NCBI RefSeq assembly: GCF_036014175.1
Contig: NZ_CP107917.1
Location: forward strand, 8,742,001-8,806,000
Direction of reading: 5' to 3'
Origin: Streptomyces sp. NBC_00443
GTDB lineage: Bacteria; Actinomycetota; Actinomycetes; Streptomycetales; Streptomycetaceae
Length of the DNA: 64,000 bases
Part shown: piece by piece, positions 54,121 through 62,834 of the stretch
Layout: each line of letters begins with the position of its first letter
Numbering within the stretch: the first letter of the stretch is position 1
Position numbers and translations under genes: made by a program
The notes under the pieces: model-generated
The model's input: only the letters and a program-made list of their open reading frames with translations
What the model was told of the DNA's origin: nothing
The model's database searches: none

Positions 54121-55617
54121 GTGAGCGGAGAACCCAACACCCGCCTATCGGACCTGTTCGGCCTGGCCGGCTGGTCCAAGGGCGAACTCGCAAGGCTGGT
54201 CAACCGGCAGGCGGCGGCCATGGGCCACCCCCAGCTGTCGACCGACACCTCGCGGGTGCGGCGGTGGATCGACATGGGAGAGATCCCGCGCGATCCGGTG
54301 CCGCGGGTGCTGGCAGCCCTGTTCACCGAGCGTCTCGGCCGTGTCGTGACCATCGAGGACCTCGGTCTGGTCCGGCACGGGCGTGCGGGGAAACGGCAGG
54401 ACGGCGGGAGCGTCGAGCATCCCGACGGTGTGCCGTGGGCGCCCGAACGGACCGCCGCGGTCCTCACCGAATTCACGGGAATGGACCTCATGCTCAACCG
54501 ACGCGGCTTGGTGGGCGCGGGTGCCGCGCTCGCCGCGGGATCCGCACTCAGCAGCGCCATGCACGACTGGCTGCACACCGACCCGGCCCTCAAGGCCGAC
54601 GCTCCCCAGTTCGACGACCCCCTGCACGCCGACCCCGCCGGGTTCGACCGCTACGAGGCCGCCCCCATCGGGTCGCAGGAGATCGAGGAACTGGAGCGCT
54701 CGGTCGAGGTGTTCAGGGCCTGGGACGCGGCCCGCGGCGGCGGGCTGCAGCGCAAGGCAGTCGTAGGACAACTCAACGAGGTGGGCGGCATGCTCGCCTA
54801 CCACCACCCCGAACATCTGCAGCGGCGCCTGTGGGGCGTCGCCGCCAACCTCGCCGTCCTCGCGGGCTGGATGTCGCACGACGTCGGCCTGGAGCCCACG
54901 GCCCAGAAGTACTTCGTCATCGCCGCCCACGCGGCCCGGGAGGGCGGCGACCGGCCCCGCGCCGGAGAGGCGCTCTCCCGAGCGGCTCGCCAGATGGTGC
55001 ACCTCGGCCGGCCCGACGACGCACTCGACCTCATGAAACTCGCCCAGTCCGGCTCCGGTGGCGAGGTACTGCCGCGCACCCGGGCCATGTTCCACACCAT
55101 CGAGGCCTGGGCACAGGCGTCGATGGGCCGGGGCCAGGCCATGCGCCGCACCCTGGGACAGGCGGAGGACCTCTTCGTCTCCGACAAGAGCGACGTGCCG
55201 TCACCGAGCTGGATGCAGACCTTCAAGGACGAGGATCTGTACGGCATGCAGGCCCTGGCCTACCGCACGCTGGCCGAGTTCGAGCCGGGCGCGGCCGCGC
55301 ACGCCCAGCACTTCGCTGAGAAGGCCCTGGCCCTGCGCGTGGACGGGCGCGAGCGGTCGAAGATCTTCGACCATCTGTCCATGGCGTCCGCCTGCTTCAT
55401 CGCGGACGACCCCGAACAGGCCGACCGCTACGCACGACTGGCCCTGATGTCGATGGGCTCCAACTCGTCCGGCCGCACCTGGGACCGGCTGCGCCAGATG
55501 TACCGACTCACCGCCGAGTACTCCAGCTACCCGAAGATCCACGAACTGCGGGAGGAGATCCAGTTGGCGCTCCCCAAGATGAAGAAGTCCGGCGGCGGCA
55601 ACAGCGCGCGGGCGTAA
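54121..55617 (+). CDS. NsdA-family TPR regulator
   Basis: A 498-aa protein. The N-terminal 70 residues (GLAGWSKGELARLVNRQAAAMG, STDTSRVRRWIDMGEIPRDPVPRVLAALF) are the HTH-like module shared with NsdA, a negative regulator of development and antibiotics in Streptomyces. The remainder is helical TPR-like sequence. A Tat-like or hydrophobic patch (RRGLVGAGAALAAGSALSSAM, about 120-145) interrupts the two, as in the family. Start GTG 54121 follows the CTTGAC preceding it closely, so the leader is short. Related paralogues exist, so nsdA itself is not certain. Confidence 0.78.
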   Translation: MSGEPNTRLSDLFGLAGWSKGELARLVNRQAAAMGHPQLSTDTSRVRRWIDMGEIPRDPVPRVLAALFTERLGRVVTIEDLGLVRHGRAGKRQDGGSVEHPDGVPWAPERTAAVLTEFTGMDLMLNRRGLVGAGAALAAGSALSSAMHDWLHTDPALKADAPQFDDPLHADPAGFDRYEAAPIGSQEIEELERSVEVFRAWDAARGGGLQRKAVVGQLNEVGGMLAYHHPEHLQRRLWGVAANLAVLAGWMSHDVGLEPTAQKYFVIAAHAAREGGDRPRAGEALSRAARQMVHLGRPDDALDLMKLAQSGSGGEVLPRTRAMFHTIEAWAQASMGRGQAMRRTLGQAEDLFVSDKSDVPSPSWMQTFKDEDLYGMQALAYRTLAEFEPGAAAHAQHFAEKALALRVDGRERSKIFDHLSMASACFIADDPEQADRYARLALMSMGSNSSGRTWDRLRQMYRLTAEYSSYPKIHELREEIQLALPKMKKSGGGNSARA

Positions 55618-55675
55618 GGGGACTGTGCGCTGATCCCTTCCCGGAAGTTCCGGAACGTCCTGGGCCGCTGAAGTT

Positions 55676-57106
55676 CTAGGACGTCACCCTGGCCACGAGC
55701 ACACAGGCATTGTCCTCGCGCTCACTCTCACCGAACTCCTCGACGACCAGCTGTACGCAGTCCTGTGCGGTGCCTGCCTCGCCGATGCGGGGGCCGAGGC
55801 CGAGGAGGCTGTTCACGGAGTCCGCTGCGCTGTGCCCCGGCACCAGTCCGTCGGTGTGCAGCAGGAGCACGTCGCCCACCTCGAGGGTCTGTTCGGCCTG
55901 CGCGTAGACGGCACCCGAGGTGGCGCCCAGCAGGACGCCGTCCGGCGCGTTCAGCATGCGCCCCGTCCCGTCGCGGAACAGCAGCGGGGCGGGGTGTCCG
56001 GCCTGCGCCCAGACCAGGGTGCGGGTCTCGGGCCGGTAGCGGCAGCAGACGGCGCTGCCGAGAGCCGGCTGGACGGTGGCGTCGAGTAATTGGTTCAGCC
56101 AGGACATCAGTTGGCCCGGCTGGGTGCCGGCCATCGCCATGCCGCGTACGGCTCCCAGCAGGGTCGCCATGCCGGAGGCCGCGGCGACGCCGTGTCCGGT
56201 GAGGTCGCCGACGCTCAACAGCGAGTCGCCGTCGGCCAGTTCGAGGGCGTCGTACCAGTCGCCGCCGATCAGTGTGCTCGTCGACGACGGCAGCTGCCGG
56301 GCTGCGAGGTCCAGTGTCCGAGGGCCCTGGTGCGGGAGCCGCAGGGAGCCACGCCACGGCGGTAGCACGGCCTCCTGCAGCTCGACCGCGAGCCGGTGCT
56401 CGGTCTGTGCGTGGTGCCGGTCGCGCTGGAGCGAGTCACGGGTCTCACTCACCGCACGCCTGCAGCGGCGCAGTTCGCTGACGTCCCGCAGCACGGCCCA
56501 CATCGAGGCGGTGCTGCCGTCAGTGTCGAGCACGGGCTCGCCCATCATGTGCACGGTCCGGGCCTCGCCGTCCGGCCGTACGATCCGGAACTCCCCGTCG
56601 ATGGGCTTGGCGTCGATGAGGCAGTCGGTGACCATCGCCGTCAGCTTCGACCGGTCCTCGTCGAGCACCAGGGACGGCAGCTCGTCAAGGGTGAGGGGCG
56701 GAGCGGCGGGGTCGCGCCCCAGGATCTCGTAGAGCTCGCCGGACCAACTGGCCTCGTCCGTCAGCAGGTTCCACTCCGCGCTGCCGACCCGGCTGAGCAG
56801 TGAGCCGCGCCGGGGAGCCGGCGGCACGGCCAGGCCGGTGGGCGCGGCCTCGGAGGCCGGAGAGGTGGGGGCCGGGCCGTCCCGCAACTGGGCCAGGTGG
56901 TCGTCGAGGTCGTTGAGGTGATGCAGCGCGAGATCGCACAGTGCCCGCTGCCACCGCTCCTGCGGGTCCGAACCGTCGCTCTGAGTGTCCCGCCGCACGG
57001 CGTCGACGTCGCCCTTGAGCCGTCGCGTCTGCGTTATCAGCGCGTCGACCGAGCCGCGTCCGGGCGGCTGAGCGGCGGGGCGGTCCGCAGAGAGATGGGG
57101 CGGCAT
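55676..57106 (-). CDS. PAS-containing PP2C (SpoIIE/RsbU-type) phosphatase
   Basis: A 476-aa protein. Residues 1-110 are helical. A PAS-like domain spans about 115-235 (SRVGSAEWNLLTDEASWSGELYEILG ... FRIVRPDGEARTVHMMGEP). The PPM/SpoIIE phosphatase domain (about 265-474) has metal-site motifs GGDWYDAL, VGDLTGHGVAAA and REDNACVLVARV. Such enzymes dephosphorylate anti-anti-sigma factors to release sigma factors after sensing a signal. I start at ATG 57106, with GGAG upstream. It is convergent with the NsdA-type gene. Confidence 0.9.
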   Translation of the reverse strand: MPPHLSADRPAAQPPGRGSVDALITQTRRLKGDVDAVRRDTQSDGSDPQERWQRALCDLALHHLNDLDDHLAQLRDGPAPTSPASEAAPTGLAVPPAPRRGSLLSRVGSAEWNLLTDEASWSGELYEILGRDPAAPPLTLDELPSLVLDEDRSKLTAMVTDCLIDAKPIDGEFRIVRPDGEARTVHMMGEPVLDTDGSTASMWAVLRDVSELRRCRRAVSETRDSLQRDRHHAQTEHRLAVELQEAVLPPWRGSLRLPHQGPRTLDLAARQLPSSTSTLIGGDWYDALELADGDSLLSVGDLTGHGVAAASGMATLLGAVRGMAMAGTQPGQLMSWLNQLLDATVQPALGSAVCCRYRPETRTLVWAQAGHPAPLLFRDGTGRMLNAPDGVLLGATSGAVYAQAEQTLEVGDVLLLHTDGLVPGHSAADSVNSLLGLGPRIGEAGTAQDCVQLVVEEFGESEREDNACVLVARVTS

Positions 57107-57421
57107 GACGCACTCCGATGCGGGGACGGTACGACCAAGGCTGACGGAAGGACCGTTACGACTGTCGCACAGCCCGCGACGCCCCGTAAGGGATTTGGCA
57201 ACACCCGATTCGGTGGTGCGTCCGGCATATGCCAGAGTCTTCACGGAGGGCTCGTCCGATACGGATGGTGTACGTCACCGGCTGGGTCAAGTCGTAGGCG
57301 GCGTACGCCACTTGGCGGTCCGCACAGGCGATTGCACGGCGTTCATGCGGATGTTCGACGGTCGCATGTTCTAGGGGTGGAGCGGTCACGAGTACCCCTC
57401 GCGGGGTTGCACGCATCGTGA
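57107..57421. other. Divergent promoter region with no gene
   Basis: Most of the 433-bp region between the PP2C phosphatase and the SsgA-like gene. Open frames here have no family resemblance. The informative sites lie in its right end (see the Crp-type motif at 57422). Confidence 0.5.
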
Positions 57422-57435
57422 GTGATGCAGGTCAC
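57422..57435. promoter_or_regulatory. Crp-type site upstream of the SsgA-like gene
   Basis: GTGATGCAGGTCAC matches the Streptomyces Crp consensus GTG-N6-GNCAC and is itself a GTGA-N6-TCAC dyad. It is centred about 112 bp upstream of the SsgA-like start. Crp in Streptomyces links germination, development and antibiotic production. Confidence 0.5.
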
Positions 57436-57444
57436 AAAAATGAT

Positions 57445-57456
57445 GTCCACTTGGAC
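57445..57456. promoter_or_regulatory. GTCCA-CT-TGGAC inverted repeat
   Basis: Five-base arms with a 2-nt centre, 10 bp after the Crp-type site and 84 bp before the SsgA-like start. Candidate operator. Confidence 0.3.
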
Positions 57457-57539
57457 GTAATGCGAAGGGCACTTGCGGGGTCGTAAGAGGACAGCGGCAA
57501 AAACCGAGCCCGACCGCCGATCCGCAGGGGAGACCGCCC

Positions 57540-57953
57540 ATGGACATCGCCCTCGAGCAGCCCGCGCACGCCCGACTCATCACCGGCGACGAGCGCGAAC
57601 TGTCCGTGCCCGCCAAGCTGCGGTACGCCTCCACGGATCCGCTGGCGGTGTACATCGACTTCCCGGGCGATGTCTCCCTCGACGGTCACGGTGCCACCTG
57701 GACCTTTGCGCGCAGTCTGCTGGAGGCGGGGCTGCGCGGGCCGGCCGGGGACGGGGACGTGCACATCTGGCCGTGCGGCGAGGAGCGTACGGTCGTGGAG
57801 CTGCACTCGCCCTACGGCATGGCCCTGCTCCAGTTCGACACCGCCGCCCTAAACCGCTTCCTGCTGCGGACGTACGCGGTGGTCGCGTCCGGCGACGAGG
57901 ACCTCGGGGCGGTCGTGGAGCGCGGCCTGAGCGCGCTCTTCGGCGGCGTGTGA
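57540..57953 (+). CDS. SsgA-like sporulation/cell-division protein (SALP)
   Basis: A 137-aa protein matching the SsgA family that is confined to sporulating actinomycetes and guides septum placement and cell-wall remodelling. Landmarks are LSVPAKLRYASTDPLAVYIDF, WTFARSLLEAGLRGPAGDGDVHIWP and SSPYGMALLQF-like ELHSPYGMALLQFDTAALNRFLLRT. Which paralogue (SsgB-G) it is cannot be told from the sequence alone. GGGGAGA ribosome site before the ATG. Confidence 0.88.
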   Translation: MDIALEQPAHARLITGDERELSVPAKLRYASTDPLAVYIDFPGDVSLDGHGATWTFARSLLEAGLRGPAGDGDVHIWPCGEERTVVELHSPYGMALLQFDTAALNRFLLRTYAVVASGDEDLGAVVERGLSALFGGV

Positions 57954-57976
57954 CGTGAGCGCACCGCGGAAGCGTG

Positions 57977-58011
57977 CGAGGAGGCGAACGGGCCGCCGCT
58001 GTGCCTCCTCG
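57977..58011. terminator. Bidirectional hairpin between SsgA-like and baeRF3 genes
   Basis: CGAGGAGGC (57977-57985) pairs with GCCTCCTCG (58003-58011), a perfect 9-bp stem with a 17-nt loop, in the 69-bp space between convergent stops. Suited to end both transcripts. Confidence 0.6.
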
Positions 58012-58022
58012 ACGCTCCGGCG

Positions 58023-59120
58023 TCAGTAGCGCAGCACGCCCGCGATGCCCTGGGCGTCGCTCAGCGTGCCGTCCGGCACGAAGCGGACCTCGGCGCCGGT
58101 CTCCAGGCACTGCTCGACGATCTCGTCCACGATGTCCTCGCGGGCGTCGAGATCGCCGCTCTCCGCCGGGATCAGATGGCCGCCGTCCTCGCCGCGCACC
58201 GTGACGCGGTAGTTCTCCTCGACGGCCAGCAGCCGCACCCGGCCCTCGCGCGCGCTGCGCCACACCTCGTCGACGCCGGCGGCGAACGCCTTGCGGCCGA
58301 GGGCGGTTTCGAGTTCCCGGGCCACGGCGTCGGTCCCCCTGCGGTTCTCGGCGGCGATGACCGGCCGGACCGCCTGCCACACCGCCTCGCGGGTGCCGTG
58401 CGCGAGCCCGCCGTGGGGGACGTGCACGGCGGACTTGGTGATGCCGCCGATCTCGTCCAGCAGGGACAGCGCGGCCGGCTCGCCGGTGACGTAGAGCTGC
58501 CCCGGGTTGTGTTGCAGGACCGCGCCCAGCGCGGAGTCGGCCTCCTTCAGGAAGTGGCGCGTGTCCTCGTCGCGGAACTTGCTCGGCACGTCGCCGATCT
58601 GTTCCTGGCGCTCCGCGTCGAAGTTCTGGATGTCCCGGGTCAGCGGGAAGCCACCGCTCCGGGCCTCGGTGACGCGGTCCAGGGCGCCGTGCCACAGGGT
58701 GACACGGTCCGTGGAGACCGAGAGCACCCAGAACGGCCGCTCGGCGGCCTGCGCGGAGACGAGGTTGCGGGTCAGGAAGGTGTCCGAGAGCACCACGCGC
58801 TCGGGCACGGTGCGGGCGACCGACCACACCTGGTGCTCGCCCGGAGCGGCGAAGATCACCAGACCGTCCTCGGCGTGCGTCAGATCGATCTCGGCGAGGG
58901 CCTGGTCGAGCTGCCGTTCGACATCGACCCGGCGTTCGCGGGTGACCGAAGGGTCGGCCTCCAGCTGTTTCTTGGCCGTGGCGACGACATTGCGCAGCCG
59001 GACCTGGTCCTGGGCCCGATAGGGCTCGCGGGGGTGTGTGGGCGTCAGCACGGACACGGCCGGATAGGGGCGCGGGCGCCGCAGCTCGGAGAGGGTCGTT
59101 GGACTGAGTGCGTGCTCCAT
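58023..59120 (-). CDS. baeRF family 3 (eRF1-related) protein
   Basis: A 365-aa protein I assign to the bacterial archaeo-eukaryotic release factor family 3. Typical segments are RPYPAVSVLTPTHPREPY, DGLVIFAAPGEHQVWSV, PFWVLSVSTDRVTLWHGALD, HFLKEADSALGAVLQ and GAEVRFVPDGTLSDAQGIAGVLRY. The family resembles eRF1/Pelota domains and is proposed to act at ribosomes in stress or conflict; experimental function is lacking. ATG 59120 starts directly in the family N-terminus. Confidence 0.8.
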   Translation of the reverse strand: MEHALSPTTLSELRRPRPYPAVSVLTPTHPREPYRAQDQVRLRNVVATAKKQLEADPSVTRERRVDVERQLDQALAEIDLTHAEDGLVIFAAPGEHQVWSVARTVPERVVLSDTFLTRNLVSAQAAERPFWVLSVSTDRVTLWHGALDRVTEARSGGFPLTRDIQNFDAERQEQIGDVPSKFRDEDTRHFLKEADSALGAVLQHNPGQLYVTGEPAALSLLDEIGGITKSAVHVPHGGLAHGTREAVWQAVRPVIAAENRRGTDAVARELETALGRKAFAAGVDEVWRSAREGRVRLLAVEENYRVTVRGEDGGHLIPAESGDLDAREDIVDEIVEQCLETGAEVRFVPDGTLSDAQGIAGVLRY

Positions 59121-59185
59121 AACAGCACGATAGGGCCGATTCGCCCATCGGGCATTTGGGGCAATCCATCACCCCTGCCCCGGAT

Positions 59186-60841
59186 CTACTCCCGGCGCTC
59201 CTCGGGCCCGCAGGAGCTGCCGTCGGCCGGCAGCGTGCCGTACAGGAGGAAGGTGTCGACCTTCCTGTGCACACACTTGGATGAGGCGTATCCGGTGTGC
59301 CCGCTGCCCTTGTTGTCGAGGACCACGGCCGACGAGCCGAGCCGCTTCGCCGTCTCCTCGGTCCAGCGGTAAGGCGTGGCCGGGTCGCCGCGGGTGCCCA
59401 CGAGGAGCATCTTCGGCGTGTGCACGTCCTTCACGTCGTCGCGTATGAAGTCCGTGCCCTTGGGGCGGCCGTAGCACATCAGCACCCCGGTGAGCCGGTA
59501 GGGGCCGAAGACCGGCGACGCCTGCTCGTACTCGGCGCGCAGGCCGTCGAGGCCGTCGACGATCTGCCGGCCGGTGGGGCGGTCGGGGTCGTCCGCGCAG
59601 TTGACCGCCATCAGGGCCGCGGGGAGGTTGTCGAGGGGGACGTCCTCCTCGTCGACCAGGCCGCCGTCGGGCTCGTCGGACTCCTCCGGGCCATCGGACT
59701 CCTCGGGACCATCGGACTCCTCGGGACCATCGGACTCCTCGGGGTCGTCGGTCTGCGCGCGCCGCCAGGGCGCGGCACCGCCGGCCGCGAAGGCCTCGAT
59801 GGCGTGCGTGTCGCCGTCCTCGACCAGCGAGGCCAGAGCCCGCTCCAGGGAGGGCCACATCTCCTCGCTGTAGAGCCCCTGCCCGATGGCGCCGACCAGG
59901 TCCTGGCCGGTGAACGGCTCGCCGAACGCCGACGGCACCGGATTCTCGTCCAGCGAGTCGACGAGCCGTACGACCTGCTTGCGGGCCTCGCGTGCGTCCT
60001 GCCCGAACGGACAGGCGATGTCCTGCACGCACCAGTTGATGAACTCGTCCAGCGCCTGCTGCTGTCCCTTGGCGCTCGCGACGCCCTGCTCCGTCAGCGG
60101 CTCGGTCAGCGTGTCCACTCCGTCGAGCACGAACCGGCCGACCTTGTCGGGGAACTGGGCGGCGTACACCGAGCCGAGCCGTGTGCCGTAGGAGAAGCCC
60201 AGATAGTTGAGCTTCTTGTCGCCGAGGGCCGCGCGCATCACGTCCATGTCGCGCGAGGCGTTGATCGTGCCTATGTAGGGGAGGACGGGGCCGGAGTGCC
60301 GGGCGCACGCGTCGGCCGCCTTCTTCAAGTCGCTGAGGACGGACTGCGGATCACGGCCGAGCTCCGTGCCGTCCTCGGCCATGTCGATGTTCTCCTCGCC
60401 GTCCCCGCAGCTGACCGGCGAGGACCTGCCGACGCCGCGCGGATCGAACGTCACGATGTCGTAGCCGTCCGTCAGCTCCATGAACTCCTTGCCACCGGTG
60501 GCGAACTGGGGGATGCCGGCGCCGCCCGGTCCGCCGAAGTTCACCAGCACCGAGCCCTGCTTGTCGCCCGTCGCCCGGTAGCGGGCGAGCGCCAGGTCGA
60601 GCGTCCCCTCCTTGGGGCGGGCATAGTCGAGAGGGACGGTGACCTTGCCGCACTGCATGTCCTTCGGCAGCCCCTCGCCGGGACACTTCGCCCAGGTGAT
60701 CTTCTGCCGGTAGAACCGCGTGAGGTCGGGCTCGGAGCTGTCCGTGGCCGCGGGCAGCCCCGTGCCGAGCAGGGCCAGCCCGACCGCGCCGGTCACCGCG
60801 CAGCGGCGCAGCATGGGCCGCGTTGACAGGTGGGCAAGCAT
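59186..60841 (-). CDS. Secreted tripeptidyl-aminopeptidase-like alpha/beta hydrolase
   Basis: A 551-aa exported hydrolase of the SlpD/TAP family, which removes N-terminal tripeptides or similar groups. The signal peptide spans about 1-32 (RRCAVTGAVGLALLGTGLPAATDS). The oxyanion region is LVNFGGPGGAG, the nucleophile elbow is LGFSYGTRLG and the catalytic His is in NKGSGHTGY. The family C-terminal pair KCVHRKVDTFLLYGTLP is present. An acidic low-complexity insert (PEESDG x4) lies mid-protein, about residues 365-388. GGAGGC precedes the ATG. Confidence 0.9.
   Translation of the reverse strand: MLAHLSTRPMLRRCAVTGAVGLALLGTGLPAATDSSEPDLTRFYRQKITWAKCPGEGLPKDMQCGKVTVPLDYARPKEGTLDLALARYRATGDKQGSVLVNFGGPGGAGIPQFATGGKEFMELTDGYDIVTFDPRGVGRSSPVSCGDGEENIDMAEDGTELGRDPQSVLSDLKKAADACARHSGPVLPYIGTINASRDMDVMRAALGDKKLNYLGFSYGTRLGSVYAAQFPDKVGRFVLDGVDTLTEPLTEQGVASAKGQQQALDEFINWCVQDIACPFGQDAREARKQVVRLVDSLDENPVPSAFGEPFTGQDLVGAIGQGLYSEEMWPSLERALASLVEDGDTHAIEAFAAGGAAPWRRAQTDDPEESDGPEESDGPEESDGPEESDEPDGGLVDEEDVPLDNLPAALMAVNCADDPDRPTGRQIVDGLDGLRAEYEQASPVFGPYRLTGVLMCYGRPKGTDFIRDDVKDVHTPKMLLVGTRGDPATPYRWTEETAKRLGSSAVVLDNKGSGHTGYASSKCVHRKVDTFLLYGTLPADGSSCGPEERRE
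59676..59747. repeat. 18-bp minisatellite (x4) in the hydrolase gene
   Basis: Four 18-bp units (tcggactcctcgggacca-like) encode PEESDG repeats. Units 2 and 3 are identical and the outer two diverge. The in-frame period allows length variation in an acidic surface loop. Confidence 0.85.
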
Positions 60842-61112
60842 CGATGCCTCCAGGGACGCCCGTCGCGGACCGGTAAACGGCGTCCTGGCTCACGATAGGC
60901 GGGCCCCGGAATGCACGCCTCCGGACGTGCGGGACCGCCCGTGCGGGCGTACCCTGTGCCCCTTTCGTTGCCGGTGGAAGTTTTTACCGCTAGTTCGACA
61001 ACCCTGACGCTCGATGGGGTGAATGGCCGATTAGCCATAACTCGGATGGTTCGCCTGCGTTTTATCCGGTGCGGGCGAGTGCCCGCGACCATGTCTGGAA
61101 GGCAGGGAACCT
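60842..61112. other. Divergent promoter region of hydrolase and chaplin
   Basis: A 271-bp space. Its middle (60975-61050) is noticeably AT-richer than the surroundings (GTTTTTACCGC, TAGCCATAACTC), as expected for a developmental promoter. No exact -10/-35 pair could be assigned. Confidence 0.4.
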
Positions 61113-61766
61113 ATGAGACGGGTTACCCGATACGGTGTGATCGCCGTCGCCGCCTCGGGCGCGATGGCTGTGACGTTCCCGGCGTATGCCGACTCCGCGG
61201 CGGATGGTGCCGCGGCCGAATCGCCGGGGCTCCTCTCCGGCAACACCGTTCAGCTGCCGGTCCATGTGCCGGTGAACGTGTGCGGTAACACCGTGAACGT
61301 GGTGGGGCTGCTCAATCCGGCCGTCGGCAACACCTGCGCCAACGAGGACGGTGGCGGCAAGAAGGGCGCGGCGTCGCACAGCGGAGCTTCGGCCCAAGGC
61401 CGCGGAAAGGATTCGCCGGGCATCGCGTCCGGCAACGTCGTGGAGCTCCCGGTTCACCTCCCGGTGAACGTCAGCGGCAACAGCGTGAACGTGGTCGGCG
61501 TCGGGAACGCGGCGATCGACAACGAGTCGGTGAACGGTCCCGGCGACCGCCCTTCCGACACCACGAAGCCGGCACCGAAGCCGGCGCCGCCCCGGCACCA
61601 GCCCCGGCCGGTGCCGCCCGCGCCCCTCCCGCAGGGGGAGCCCGAGGGCACCCTCGCCCACACGGGCGCGGACCAGGCCCTCGCCGCGGCAGCGGCGGGC
61701 GGCACGCTCCTCCTCGTGGGCGGAGCCGTCCTGTACCGGCGCTTCCGCCCGCAGGCGGTGAGCTGA
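61113..61766 (+). CDS. Long chaplin with sortase signal
   Basis: A 217-aa chaplin of the ChpA-C type. Chaplins coat aerial hyphae as amyloid-like hydrophobic fibres. The signal peptide spans about 1-26. Chaplin domain 1 is at 37-77 (SPGLLSGNTVQLPVHVPVNV..., Cys57 and Cys75). Chaplin domain 2 is at 101-141, with Ser121 and Ser139 at both Cys positions. A Pro-rich wall spacer precedes an LAHTG class-E sortase motif, a hydrophobic segment and a basic tail (YRRFRPQ). It is therefore covalently attached to peptidoglycan. A strong terminator follows. Confidence 0.93.
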   Translation: MRRVTRYGVIAVAASGAMAVTFPAYADSAADGAAAESPGLLSGNTVQLPVHVPVNVCGNTVNVVGLLNPAVGNTCANEDGGGKKGAASHSGASAQGRGKDSPGIASGNVVELPVHLPVNVSGNSVNVVGVGNAAIDNESVNGPGDRPSDTTKPAPKPAPPRHQPRPVPPAPLPQGEPEGTLAHTGADQALAAAAAGGTLLLVGGAVLYRRFRPQAVS

Positions 61767-61789
61767 CCCGCGCCTCACGCGCGGCAGGG

Positions 61790-61819
61790 AAGGCCCCACC
61801 CGGCGGGCGGTGGGGCCTT
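61790..61819 (+). terminator. Terminator after the chaplin gene
   Basis: AAGGCCCCACC (61790-61800) and GGTGGGGCCTT (61809-61819) form a perfect 11-bp stem with an 8-nt loop, 23 bp beyond the stop. The clearest terminator in the window. Confidence 0.85.
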
Positions 61820-61970
61820 CGTCATGCGCACATCCGTCCGGACAGCTACCTGTGCGGCGCAACGGCTTGATCATGCCGTGACGTGCTCCCCGAAGATCCG
61901 CGAGGATGCTGTGGGCGCGGTCGATCACCACGCCCCCATCCCGCGAACCCGCACGGAACGGAGCTCACCC

Positions 61971-62825
61971 ATGACGTCCCCGGCCCCCCAGGACCTCGTG
62001 ATCACGCAGGCCGGCCTCGACGACTGGCCGGTCGTCCGCGGATGGGCCGTCGACGAGGGCTGGAACCCGGGGCTCGCGGACAGCGAGGCATTCTTCGTGC
62101 AGGACTCCGGGGGCTTCTTCATCGGCCGAGTCGACGGCGAACCCGTCTCGGCGATCTCCGTCGTCAATTACGGAGCCGACTACAGCTTCCTGGGCTGGTA
62201 CCTGGTCCGCCCCGACGTCCGCGGCCAGGGCTTTGGCCTCACCACCTGGAAGACCGCCCTGGCGCATGCGGAGAACCGCACGGTGGGCCTCGACGGCGTC
62301 GTCGACCAGCAGGACAACTACCGTCGCTCCGGCTTCGAGCTCGCCCACCGCACCTTCCGCTTCAGCGGAACCGCGCCCGCCGCCCAGGCCCCGGCGGACG
62401 TCCGTGCCGTACGGCCGGAGGACCTGACGGAGATCACTGCATACGACAGCGCCTGCACCCCCGCCGACCGCCCCCGCTTCCTCGCGCACTGGCTCACCGG
62501 CCCCGGACACCACGCCGTCGTCCGCCGCACCGGCGGCCGCGTGACCGGCTACGGCGTGATCCGCCCCGGCCACGACTGCCCGCGCATCGGCCCGCTCTTC
62601 GCCGACACCCCCGAGGACGCGCGGGCCCTGTTCGCCGCCCTCACCGCCGAGACGGCCGGCCGTGAGGTCGCCGTCGACGTGCCCGAGACCAATCCGGCGG
62701 GCGTCGCCCTCGCCGAGGAGGCAGGTTTCACGCCCTCCTTCGAAACCGCACGTATGTACACCGGGCCGGTGCGGCCGTACGCCCAGGAGCACGTATTCGG
62801 CGTCACCACGCTGGAGCTCGGCTAG
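61971..62825 (+). CDS. GNAT acetyltransferase with C-terminal second domain
   Basis: A 284-aa protein. The N-terminal GNAT domain (about 8-130) includes the acetyl-CoA loop VRPDVRGQGFGLTTW and DGVVDQQDNYRRSGFELAHR. The C-terminal half (about 145-280) is the Acetyltransf_18-like domain (AYDSACTPADRPRFLAHWL, GYGVIRPG, DVPETNPAGVALAEEAGF). ATG 61971 has GGAG 7-10 nt upstream. The substrate is unknown. Confidence 0.87.
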   Translation: MTSPAPQDLVITQAGLDDWPVVRGWAVDEGWNPGLADSEAFFVQDSGGFFIGRVDGEPVSAISVVNYGADYSFLGWYLVRPDVRGQGFGLTTWKTALAHAENRTVGLDGVVDQQDNYRRSGFELAHRTFRFSGTAPAAQAPADVRAVRPEDLTEITAYDSACTPADRPRFLAHWLTGPGHHAVVRRTGGRVTGYGVIRPGHDCPRIGPLFADTPEDARALFAALTAETAGREVAVDVPETNPAGVALAEEAGFTPSFETARMYTGPVRPYAQEHVFGVTTLELG

Positions 62826-62834
62826 CGCTACGGC

